Shown here: positions 6,845-13,768 of the stretch, piece by piece
Layout of the letters: each line of letters starts with the position of its first letter
Position numbering within the stretch: the first letter of the stretch is position 1
Assembly (NCBI GenBank): GCA_045603485.1
Contig: JAZUMF010000050.1
Span: 1 to 18,462, forward strand
From: RGIG5952 sp045603485
GTDB lineage: Bacteria > Verrucomicrobiota > Kiritimatiellia > RFP12 > JAAYLN01
Direction: 5' to 3'
DNA length: 18,462 nucleotides
Made by a program: the position numbers and the translations under genes
Notes under the pieces: generated by a model
Databases searched by the model: none
Told to the model about the DNA's origin: nothing
The model's input: the letters and a program-made list of their open reading frames with translations, nothing else

Positions 6845-8848
6845 ATGAAAACAAAGACTTTTTATCTTTCTCCAAAGGGATGCGACAAGGGTGACGGTTC
6901 GGCGCGCAGTCCTTTTGCGTCGTTGTCTCAGGCTTTTAAGGCCGCGCGAGATGTTGATAGCGCGACTGTTATTTTGAAGTCAGGAGAATATAAGCTTTCA
7001 AAGCCTTTGGCTTTGGGTACCAAGGACGCTCGCATCTCCGTTAAGGCGGCACCTGGGGCGACGGTTGTCGTTTCGGCTCTTAGGGATGTCACTTCATGGC
7101 GGGTTGAGCCTGACGGCCTCTGGTCCGCACCGATTCCCTGGGTGACTTCACGCGAGAAGGGCTTTCGTCAATTTTTCGTTAATGGCGAGGCGAGAGCTAG
7201 GGTGGTCTATCCCAAAAACGGCGGTTTGCTTGAGGCTCCCAAGAGCGAAGAGCGTCCGGAGGGCGTGAATTGGGAAGTGTGGACCCACAATACGCTGCGT
7301 AGCCGTTTTGAGATTAACAACGGCGATATCGATTCATCATGGGATATTGCAAATGGCGAGGTTGTCTTTTATCATTTTTGGGTCGATTCTCATGTTATTC
7401 CCAAAGGAGTCTCTATTGAGGGCGATAAGTCTTTTCTAGAGCTTGAAATTCCACTAAAGCGCGTACCTTTCGGCTATCCATATCGACTGTTTAATGTTAT
7501 AGAAACGCTTAGCGAGCCGGGCGAGTGGGCGATAGATTACAAGAAGAAACGCTTGTACTACAAGCCTATGAAGGGTGAGTCTATTGATAAGTTCAAGGCT
7601 TCGGTTCCATCTATCGACAATCTTGTGACTATTGATGGCGCTTCGGATATTTCTTTCTCCGATATAATATTTAGAGGGTGTCGTTATGAGCTTCCGTACG
7701 GCCAGCGTAATGACGGGCAGGCGTCAAATCAAGTTCCGTCCGCGGTGATTATCCGCAACGCGAGCAGGTGTAACTTTGACGGTTGCAGATTTGAAGCCCT
7801 CGGTGGCTACGCCGTTGATTTGCTTAAAGGGACGCACGATTGCTCAATTACGCATTGCACCTTTACCGACCTCGCGGCCGGCGGTATCCGTATAAATTCA
7901 GGCATCGTAGCCTGGCACCGTGGTCAACCTGAGGATGTTATTGAGGATGTAAAGATTTATGATCCCCGATTGCTTTGCAGCAATAATGTGATTTCGGATT
8001 GCGAAATCTGCAATTACGGTCTGGACTTCCCGAGCGCGTGCGGCATTCTCATTATGCACGCCGAGAAGACTCAAGTGGTGCATAATCATATTCACGACGG
8101 CTATTATACGGGCGTTTCGTGCGGATGGATTTGGGGACACATGCCCAGCGTCAGCCGCGACAATGAAATCAGCTTTAACCATATCCACGATATCGGCAAG
8201 GGCCTTTTATCTGATATGGGCGCTGTCTATACATTGGGCGTTTCTCCCGGAACCCGTGTATGCAACAACTTGATTCACGGCATTGACGCGCGTCACTACG
8301 GCGGTTGGGGCCTTTACACCGATGAGGGCTCCTCCAATATCCTTCTTGAGAACAATGTCGTCTATGATACGAAGTTTTCCTGCTATCATATGCACTTTGG
8401 CCGCGAGTGCGTCGTCCGCAACAATATCTTTGGCGGCGGCAGAATAGATCAGCTTGCGCGTACGCGTCGTCAGGAGCATATCTCGTTTTACTTTTACAAT
8501 AATATCGTCTATTGGACGCAGGGCAAATTCCAGACGGGTAATTGGAACGACGATTCCGACTACGACTTTTGTTTCTTCCCTGAGGTTACCCGTAAGATGC
8601 GTAAGTCTTTTGTCTCAGACTGGAATATTTACTACAATCCCAATTTGAAAAAGGACGAGCTTCGTTTCGATAAGGATATTTCGTGGGATGAGTGGGTTAA
8701 GCGTGGACAGGATATGAACTCTGTTTGGGCAGATCCAAAGTTTAAGAATCCTGGGAAATTTGACTTTACCCTATCAGAGAAGTCGCCTGCCTATAAGTTG
8801 GGCTTCAAGCCAATCGACATGTCAACGGTCGGTCCCCGCAAGAGATAA
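6845..8848 (+). CDS. Right-handed parallel beta-helix enzyme, GH141-like
   Basis: The protein of 667 residues is probably a carbohydrate-active enzyme. The N-terminus (FYLSPKGCDKGDGSARSPF, 6-24, then VILKSGEYKLSKPL) is the cap usual in bacterial beta-helix glycosidases. Around 105-125 the phrase RQFFVNGEARARVVYP matches the sandwich insert of GH141-type proteins. Rungs run from about 255 to 560 with NNxI and HNHIHD motifs. Acidic residues in the rungs (for example TDEG after GGWGLY) could be catalytic, but I cannot fix them. Known GH141 members include alpha-L-fucosidase and xylanase activities, so the substrate stays open. No signal peptide is seen. AGGA (6834-6837) precedes ATG. It is followed after 20 bases by the nitrilase-GDPD gene, so they are probably cotranscribed. 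The alternative is a different beta-helix polysaccharide lyase or hydrolase family. Confidence 0.75.
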   Translation: MKTKTFYLSPKGCDKGDGSARSPFASLSQAFKAARDVDSATVILKSGEYKLSKPLALGTKDARISVKAAPGATVVVSALRDVTSWRVEPDGLWSAPIPWVTSREKGFRQFFVNGEARARVVYPKNGGLLEAPKSEERPEGVNWEVWTHNTLRSRFEINNGDIDSSWDIANGEVVFYHFWVDSHVIPKGVSIEGDKSFLELEIPLKRVPFGYPYRLFNVIETLSEPGEWAIDYKKKRLYYKPMKGESIDKFKASVPSIDNLVTIDGASDISFSDIIFRGCRYELPYGQRNDGQASNQVPSAVIIRNASRCNFDGCRFEALGGYAVDLLKGTHDCSITHCTFTDLAAGGIRINSGIVAWHRGQPEDVIEDVKIYDPRLLCSNNVISDCEICNYGLDFPSACGILIMHAEKTQVVHNHIHDGYYTGVSCGWIWGHMPSVSRDNEISFNHIHDIGKGLLSDMGAVYTLGVSPGTRVCNNLIHGIDARHYGGWGLYTDEGSSNILLENNVVYDTKFSCYHMHFGRECVVRNNIFGGGRIDQLARTRRQEHISFYFYNNIVYWTQGKFQTGNWNDDSDYDFCFFPEVTRKMRKSFVSDWNIYYNPNLKKDELRFDKDISWDEWVKRGQDMNSVWADPKFKNPGKFDFTLSEKSPAYKLGFKPIDMSTVGPRKR

Positions 8849-8868
8849 TTTCAAGAAGGTGTCTTGTC

Positions 8869-10464
8869 ATGAAAGCCGTAGTAATCCAACCTCCATATTC
8901 TAAAAATCTCGAAGATGCCGATTCGTTTTTCAACTATAAGCTAAACGAACTGGATAAGTGCGACGAGAGCGTTGACATTATCGTCTTGCCCGAGTATAGC
9001 GATGTTCCCGTAGCCACATCGACACGCGAGGAAACGCTTGCACTCCATGACAGGTATATCGAGCCGCTGCTTGCGAAGTCTATTGAGACGGCAAAGCGTT
9101 GCAATGCGATTGTCTTTGTCAATGCGTTGTCGCAGGAGCCGACTGGTTATCGCAATACGACTTACTGCTATGACCGAAAAGGCGTCCTTGTCGGCAAGTA
9201 TTTTAAGAAGCATCTTCCGCCGCTTGAGCAGGAGGTGCTTAAATTGGATTCGGCGTATACCTACGAGCCTTCAGAGCCTTATGTGCTGGAAATCGAGGGG
9301 CTGCGCTACGGCTTTCTGACTTGCTATGACTTTTACTTTTACGAGGCCTTTGCCCGTATTGCACAAGAGGATGTCGACATTATCATAGGCTGTTCGCTTC
9401 AACGCAGCGACACTCATTCGGCAACGGAGATCATGTGCCGCAATCTCGCCTATAATACCAATGCCTATGTTTTGCGTTCGTCCGTGAGCTTTGCCGAGGA
9501 TTCAAAGGTCTGCGGCGCCAGTATGGTTGTGGCTCCTAACGGTGATATCCTCGCAAATATGGAGGGGCGTTTCGGAAGTGTTGCGGTCGCATTTGATCCT
9601 AAGGTTAAATATCTTAAACCTGCTGGCTTTGGAAATCCCCCCGCTCCGCATTACAAGTATATCGAGTATGGCCGCAAGCCCTGGCAATACCGTAATGGCG
9701 GCAGTGCAATGATTGCTCCCGATCTCTATTTGCCGTATCCGCGTGTCTGCGCTCATCGCGGCTTCAGCTGCATCGCGCCCGAAAACAGCATGCCGGCATT
9801 TGGCGCCGCAATCGCGCTCGGCGCGGAGGAGATTGAGTTTGACCTCTGGGCAACGGCCGATGGTGAAATCGTTTCTTGTCATGACCAGACTCTAGATCGT
9901 GTAAGCGATGGCCACGGCAAGGTTACGGATAAGACGCTTGAGGAGCTAAAGGGTATTGACTTCGGCTCTAAGTTCGGCGAAAGCTTCAAGGGGCTTCCCG
10001 TTGTGCTTTTTGAAGATATTCTTAAGAAATTTGCCGGACAGGTCATTATGAATGTCCATGTCAAGACCGTTTCCGATGAATACGATCAAAAGGCCATGGA
10101 GCGTATTGTCGCCCTTATCAGGAAGTATGAGTGCGCTCCTTATGTTTACTTTATGATTGTTCATGATGGTGTGATAAGGCAATTTCTTGATTATGCTCCC
10201 GATATCCGTATGTGCGTAGGTCACGATACAAAGCGTCCTTGGGAGATTGTCGACAGAGCGATTGCCCTCAAGGCCCACAAGGTGCAGCTTTACAAGCCGT
10301 TCTTCGATCAGAAGATGATTGATAAGGCCCATGAGCATGGAATAATCTGCAATGTCTTTTGGGCGGACGATCCGAGCGAGGCGGTAACCTATTCGCGAAT
10401 GGGTATCGATACAATATTGACCAATAATTTCAATAATGTGGCTCAGGCGCTGAGGGGTAAATGA
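8869..10464 (+). CDS. Two-domain fusion: nitrilase-superfamily amidase + glycerophosphodiester phosphodiesterase
   Basis: The 531-residue protein joins two hydrolases. Residues 1 to about 270 are a carbon-nitrogen hydrolase with the expected Glu-Lys-Cys triad: E42 in LPEYS, K113 or K114 in KYFKKHLP, and C152 in LTCYDFYF. Residues about 290-531 are a GDPD barrel: AHRGFS (H296, R297), APENS (E305, N306), EFD (E323, D325) and CHD (H338, D339), all typical metal or catalytic positions. The strand usually reading NxEIK reads NVHVK (H397, K399), an altered metal-site position. No signal peptide or membrane segment is seen, so it is cytoplasmic. AAGAAGG (8853-8859) precedes ATG 8869. The stop overlaps the folP start (ATGA, 10461-10464), so translation is probably coupled. 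Both domains look complete, and the single frame argues against a chance readthrough. A substrate carrying an amide and a phosphodiester would explain the pairing, but this is speculation. Confidence 0.9.
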   Translation: MKAVVIQPPYSKNLEDADSFFNYKLNELDKCDESVDIIVLPEYSDVPVATSTREETLALHDRYIEPLLAKSIETAKRCNAIVFVNALSQEPTGYRNTTYCYDRKGVLVGKYFKKHLPPLEQEVLKLDSAYTYEPSEPYVLEIEGLRYGFLTCYDFYFYEAFARIAQEDVDIIIGCSLQRSDTHSATEIMCRNLAYNTNAYVLRSSVSFAEDSKVCGASMVVAPNGDILANMEGRFGSVAVAFDPKVKYLKPAGFGNPPAPHYKYIEYGRKPWQYRNGGSAMIAPDLYLPYPRVCAHRGFSCIAPENSMPAFGAAIALGAEEIEFDLWATADGEIVSCHDQTLDRVSDGHGKVTDKTLEELKGIDFGSKFGESFKGLPVVLFEDILKKFAGQVIMNVHVKTVSDEYDQKAMERIVALIRKYECAPYVYFMIVHDGVIRQFLDYAPDIRMCVGHDTKRPWEIVDRAIALKAHKVQLYKPFFDQKMIDKAHEHGIICNVFWADDPSEAVTYSRMGIDTILTNNFNNVAQALRGK

Positions 10465-11285
10465 TTTGGCAACTGCCTAAACGAACGCTGGCTATTGAGC
10501 GCCCACTGATAATGGGCATATTGAATGCAACGCCCGACTCCTTTTCCGACGGCGGGCAATTCCCGGACAGTCGCGATGCCGCCCTTGCGGCAATGGAGAT
10601 GATTGCAGAGGGTGCCGATATTATCGATGTCGGAGGCGAGTCTACGCGTCCAGGGGCAACACCCGTACCTCCCGAAGAGGAGGAGCGACGAATAATCGGT
10701 GTCGTTGAGATGGCGCGTTCAATGTCTGATGTGCCGATTTCAATAGATACGCGCCATGCAAGCGTCGCAAGGGCTGCGTTAAAGGCCGGTGCGGATATTA
10801 TCAATGATGTCTCTTCGCTGGCAGATCCAAAGATGGCTGATGTCGTCCGCGAGTACAATGCGGCGTTAGTCCTGATGCATGGCTATGATGAGCATGTCAA
10901 CGGGATTAAGGGTAAGGGTGGCATCGAAGATGTGAAGAGCTTCCTTCAATCGCGCCTAAGTTTTGCCCAAGGCTGTGGAATACCTTTTTCCGCGATTGCG
11001 CTCGATCCCGGCTTCGGTTTCGGCAAAGATACCGTCGAAAACATTTCGCTGCTTAAAGATTTAAGAGGGCTGGAGGTGCTTGACCGTCCAATATTGGCTG
11101 GGCTTTCCCGCAAGCGCTTTATCGGTGAGATTACCGGCGAAAGAGATCCGCAGGCTCGAGATTCCGGCTCGCTTTGCGCAATGCTCTACACGGTTTTCAA
11201 TGGAGCGGCGATCGTTCGTGTTCACAATGTCAGAGCGGCTCATAGCGTCCTGAAGGTCGCCGATGTCTTTGGAAAATGTTGCTGA
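10461..11285 (+). CDS. folP: Dihydropteroate synthase
   Basis: FolP condenses 6-hydroxymethyl-dihydropterin pyrophosphate with 4-aminobenzoate to dihydropteroate in the cytoplasm (folate synthesis, sulfonamide target). The family signatures are in order: MGILNATPDSFSDGG (18-32), DVGGESTRPGA (56-66), SIDT (94-97), ND at 115-116, LDPGFGFGK (181-189), GLSRKRF (214-220, with catalytic K218) and RVHNV (253-257). The length of 274 is usual. The stretch after LVLMH is GYDEH rather than the common MxGxP motif, a small departure. The start codon overlaps the stop of the nitrilase-GDPD gene, an unusual neighbour for a folate gene, and no other folate gene is in the window. No clear terminator follows. 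Confidence 0.96.
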   Translation: MIWQLPKRTLAIERPLIMGILNATPDSFSDGGQFPDSRDAALAAMEMIAEGADIIDVGGESTRPGATPVPPEEEERRIIGVVEMARSMSDVPISIDTRHASVARAALKAGADIINDVSSLADPKMADVVREYNAALVLMHGYDEHVNGIKGKGGIEDVKSFLQSRLSFAQGCGIPFSAIALDPGFGFGKDTVENISLLKDLRGLEVLDRPILAGLSRKRFIGEITGERDPQARDSGSLCAMLYTVFNGAAIVRVHNVRAAHSVLKVADVFGKCC

Positions 11286-11436
11286 TGCCCCGAATTTATA
11301 GGCGGCGCATGGCTGTTTAGCGTAAGGCGTGCCAATGACCCTCATCGGGAGAAAAATCGGCTTTTATCGCTAATTCCCAAACCTGTATGCGCTCAAATTG
11401 GGTCGTCCGATTGAGATTTAAGGCCTTTTCTTGCTC

Positions 11437-11465
11437 ATTCTCTCTGTGCCGAAAATTCTCTCTGT
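11437..11465 (+). repeat. Direct repeat ATTCTCTCTGT x2
   Basis: ATTCTCTCTGT occurs at 11437-11447 and 11455-11465, 18 bases apart, 21 bases before the -35 box of the tRNA-His promoter. The rest of the gap from 11286 to 11485 shows no gene or clear terminator. The repeat might be an activator site or a small duplication. Confidence 0.4.
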
Positions 11466-11485
11466 TTTTTTACAAAAATATTTTG

Positions 11486-11514
11486 TTGCCGAATTTTTCT
11501 CTTTATGGTATTAT
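11486..11514 (+). promoter_or_regulatory. Promoter of tRNA-His and downstream genes
   Basis: TTGCCG (11486-11491), a 17-base spacer and TATTAT (11509-11514) match the sigma-70 consensus at 4 and 5 of 6 positions. The predicted start near 11521 leaves a 12-base 5' leader before the tRNA. It is the only good promoter between folP and panC. Confidence 0.65.
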
Positions 11515-11532
11515 ATTTGCATTGATTTGCGT

Positions 11533-11610
11533 GGCGAAAGTAGCTCAGTTGGTTAGAGCCCCAGATTGTGGATCTGGTTGTCGCGGGTTCGAGTCCCGTC
11601 TTTCGCCCCA
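11533..11610 (+). tRNA. tRNA-His (anticodon GTG)
   Basis: The 78-base sequence folds as a full cloverleaf. The acceptor stem has eight pairs, GGCGAAAG (11533-11540) with CTTTCGCC (11600-11607), which includes the extra G-1:C73 pair that identifies tRNA-His. The anticodon stem CCAGA/TCTGG encloses loop TTGTGGA with anticodon GTG at 11568-11570. The T loop is GGTTCGAGTCC-like. The CCA end is encoded (11608-11610). Seven T follow at once. Confidence 0.97.
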
Positions 11611-11632
11611 TTTTTTTAATGAGGTATTGAAA

Positions 11633-11788
11633 ATGAGCCAGCATCGCAGTCTTAAAGGCAGTAGCACTATTACAGTTAAGCGCAATGTTTTGAAGCGTTT
11701 CGAGCGCATTAACCTTCTTCAGGAGCGCGGTCAGTGGAAACCAGGTGACCGTGGTCAGGGTCTTCGTAAGACAAAGCCTGCGGAATAA
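11633..11788 (+). CDS. Small basic protein (Chlamydiae/Verrucomicrobia type)
   Basis: The 51-residue protein starts MSQHRSLKGSS and contains VLKRFERINLLQERGQW and GLRKTK. It is closely similar in length and pattern (MSQHxSLKxSS, VLKRFER, GLPKTK) to the chlamydial and verrucomicrobial small basic protein, a family I recall as TIGR04137. It is rich in Lys and Arg, so RNA or ribosome association is reasonable, but its function is not established. GAGG (11621-11624) stands eight bases before the ATG. A longer reading from 11387 would run through the tRNA and is wrong. The gene begins 22 bases after the tRNA-His end with no promoter of its own, and panC starts 25 bases after its stop. Confidence 0.92.
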   Translation: MSQHRSLKGSSTITVKRNVLKRFERINLLQERGQWKPGDRGQGLRKTKPAE

Positions 11789-11813
11789 TTCTTTCAGGTC
11801 TTGGGCGTAGCAG

Positions 11814-12650
11814 ATGAAGATCGTTAAGACGCCCTGCGAAATGCAGGATATCGCACGAAAAGTTCATGCGTGTGGTAAGTCAATTGCGGTCGTCCCTACT
11901 ATGGGTTATCTCCATGAGGGCCATCTTTCGCTTGTAGATCGTGCTAAGAAGGAAGCAAGTTGCGTCGTTTTGACGCTTTTTGTGAATCCTATACAATTTG
12001 GCCCCAACGAAGACTATGAGGTCTATCCTAGGGATGCCGAGCGTGACGCCAAGCTCTGTGAGGAGCGTGGCGTTGACTTTTTGTATATGCCTGAGGTTTC
12101 AGACATGTACGCACCGAATGCAAGTGTCTTTATTGACGAGACCTCCCTTTCTACGCATTTGTGTGGTGCCGTCCGTCCAGGACATTTTCGTGGCGTCTGT
12201 ACCGTTGTAACTAAGCTTTTCAACGCCACGATGGCTGATGTAGCCATTTTTGGGCAAAAAGATGCCCAGCAGGTCGCTGTTATCCGCCGAATGGTTCGCG
12301 ATCTGGATATTCCCGTCCGCATTGTCATGTCTCCGATTATCCGCGAGGCTGATGGCCTTGCGATGAGTTCCCGCAATACCCGTCTCAAGGGTGATGAGCG
12401 CCGTATGGCTCTAGGCCTCTCCCGCGCTCTCGCCGCCGCCAAGGCAGCTTATGATGCAGGTGAACGGGATGCTGATTTGATTCGCGCACTTATGCGTTCT
12501 ACGATGGAAGCCAGCGGACTGGTAGTAGATTATGCCTCCGCCGTTGATTACGATACGCTTGAGGATATTGCTTCCGTCGGCCCGAATACTTTGTTGGCTC
12601 TTGCTGCTTTTTGTGGTTCTGTTCGTTTGATTGATAACTGCATTTTGTAA
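11814..12650 (+). CDS. panC: Pantothenate synthetase (pantoate--beta-alanine ligase)
   Basis: PanC joins pantoate and beta-alanine with ATP through a pantoyl-adenylate intermediate to make pantothenate, the coenzyme A precursor, in the cytoplasm. The nucleotide-binding PTMGYLHEGH (28-37) carries the HxGH-type pair H34 and H37. FVNPIQFGPNEDYEVYPRD (56-74), TKLFN, GQKDAQQ (147-153) and MSSRN follow in the expected order. The length of 278 residues is normal. The ribosome-binding site is weak. It sits between the small basic protein and the LpxC-like gene, all on one strand with short gaps. No panB or panD is in the window. Confidence 0.96.
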   Translation: MKIVKTPCEMQDIARKVHACGKSIAVVPTMGYLHEGHLSLVDRAKKEASCVVLTLFVNPIQFGPNEDYEVYPRDAERDAKLCEERGVDFLYMPEVSDMYAPNASVFIDETSLSTHLCGAVRPGHFRGVCTVVTKLFNATMADVAIFGQKDAQQVAVIRRMVRDLDIPVRIVMSPIIREADGLAMSSRNTRLKGDERRMALGLSRALAAAKAAYDAGERDADLIRALMRSTMEASGLVVDYASAVDYDTLEDIASVGPNTLLALAAFCGSVRLIDNCIL

Positions 12651-12679
12651 GTGCTCTATTAGAGGAGTGTCGTAGCGTT

Positions 12680-13720
12680 ATGCAACCGCCAAAATACGAA
12701 ATTGGACGCATTCTTGCGGGTGATAAATCCGCTGTTGAAGCTGCCGCAAAGGAATTGGCGCTTCAGCCTATTGACGATGTCCGTCTTGTTGATGGTAATG
12801 ATACCGGCTTTTTGTCTTCCCGTACGACAATTCAAAATGAGGCTGTTGTGACGGGGCCAGGTACATTCGCCGGCAAGTTTCAGCGAACCTTGCGCTTTAA
12901 GCCCTCTCGTAAGCCCGGCTGGTGGATCAAGCGAACCGATCTGAATGAGCAGCTTCCCATTGAGGTGGCAACCCACAACATTTGGACTGCCGCAAGAAAC
13001 ATTGTGCTTCGCAGCGGCAATCCGCACAACTACCTTCGCATGGTTGAGCATATAGTTGCTCTTCGCGCAGGACTTGGCATTGATGATTTGGTGATTGAAA
13101 CCGATTCGGGAGATCCTCCGCTCTTTGACCGCAGCAGCCTTGATCTCGTTGAAGCGCTCGAAGAAGCGGGTATTGTCGCCTCTTCAGCAGGGAGCGAGCC
13201 TGATTATATCACCGTCGCAGAACCTGTGACTATCGGCGGCGATAGAGGTGATTTCGTCACTCTCCTGCCGGCAGAGCCAGGATGCCGCAAGCTCCGTATG
13301 GATGTGGCCATTAACTGGAATTCTGTTATTGGCAAGCAACGCATTCTCTTTGATGTTTCCCGCGACAACTTTGTCTTTGGTGCAGGTGCGCGCACAAATG
13401 CCACACAGCAGCAGATGACATTGGCGCACACCATTGGACTGCTCTTCGCCGATACCAGAAACCTAGGCTACACCAAACAGAATATTTTGATTCACGGTCG
13501 TAAGCGTTATGTCAATACTCCAATGCCGCAATTCAATTTGAACGGCCGCAACTTTGAGCCTGTTTGGCATAGGGCAACGCTGGATTTGCTGGCGGCAATT
13601 GCATTGCTGGAGGGCGGAAGGTTTGTCGGTACGGCCGTTTCCTACCGTGCGGGTCATGTCCTCGATACGCGGTTTATGACGCTGCTTGAGCTCAATGATG
13701 TGCTAGTTCCCGCAAAGTAG
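12680..13720 (+). CDS. Divergent LpxC-family protein (UDP-3-O-acyl-GlcNAc deacetylase-like)
   Basis: LpxC removes the acetyl group from UDP-3-O-acyl-N-acetylglucosamine, the committed step of lipid A synthesis. This 346-residue protein follows the LpxC fold: QRTL (68-71), MVEHIVALRAGLGIDDLVIE (121-140, with E123 and zinc-ligand H124), DRSS in place of the usual DGSA, GARTN (236-240, usually ART), and SYRAGH (321-326) with the catalytic His. The second zinc motif reads HRATLD (297-302), where LpxC normally has HKxLD: Lys is Arg, and the Asp is five rather than four residues after His. The following residues are LLAA instead of the usual AIGD, so the Asp after the motif is missing. About 60 extra residues precede the domain. 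It may be an active lineage-specific LpxC or a paralogue with another role. AGAGGAG (12661-12667) stands a long 12 bases before ATG. Confidence 0.75.
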   Translation: MQPPKYEIGRILAGDKSAVEAAAKELALQPIDDVRLVDGNDTGFLSSRTTIQNEAVVTGPGTFAGKFQRTLRFKPSRKPGWWIKRTDLNEQLPIEVATHNIWTAARNIVLRSGNPHNYLRMVEHIVALRAGLGIDDLVIETDSGDPPLFDRSSLDLVEALEEAGIVASSAGSEPDYITVAEPVTIGGDRGDFVTLLPAEPGCRKLRMDVAINWNSVIGKQRILFDVSRDNFVFGAGARTNATQQQMTLAHTIGLLFADTRNLGYTKQNILIHGRKRYVNTPMPQFNLNGRNFEPVWHRATLDLLAAIALLEGGRFVGTAVSYRAGHVLDTRFMTLLELNDVLVPAK

Positions 13721-13734
13721 TCAAGTCGGGTAGA

Positions 13735-13751
13735 TTGACTATCAGAGTCAA
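13735..13751. terminator. Small inverted repeat between convergent genes
   Basis: TTGACT (13735-13740) and AGTCAA (13746-13751) pair around the loop ATCAG between the LpxC-like stop and the tsaD stop. It has no T run on either side, so it is a weak terminator candidate for the two convergent units. Confidence 0.3.
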
Positions 13752-13768
13752 ACAGGTAAATTGAAGCT

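Noticed and set aside
11286..11370. Possible terminator after folP
   Set aside because: GC-rich stretches here pair only imperfectly and no T run follows a stable stem.
11387..11788. A 133-aa plus-strand reading frame covering the tRNA-His region
   Set aside because: It would translate through a complete tRNA; the true gene is the 51-residue small basic protein starting at 11633 with its own GAGG site.
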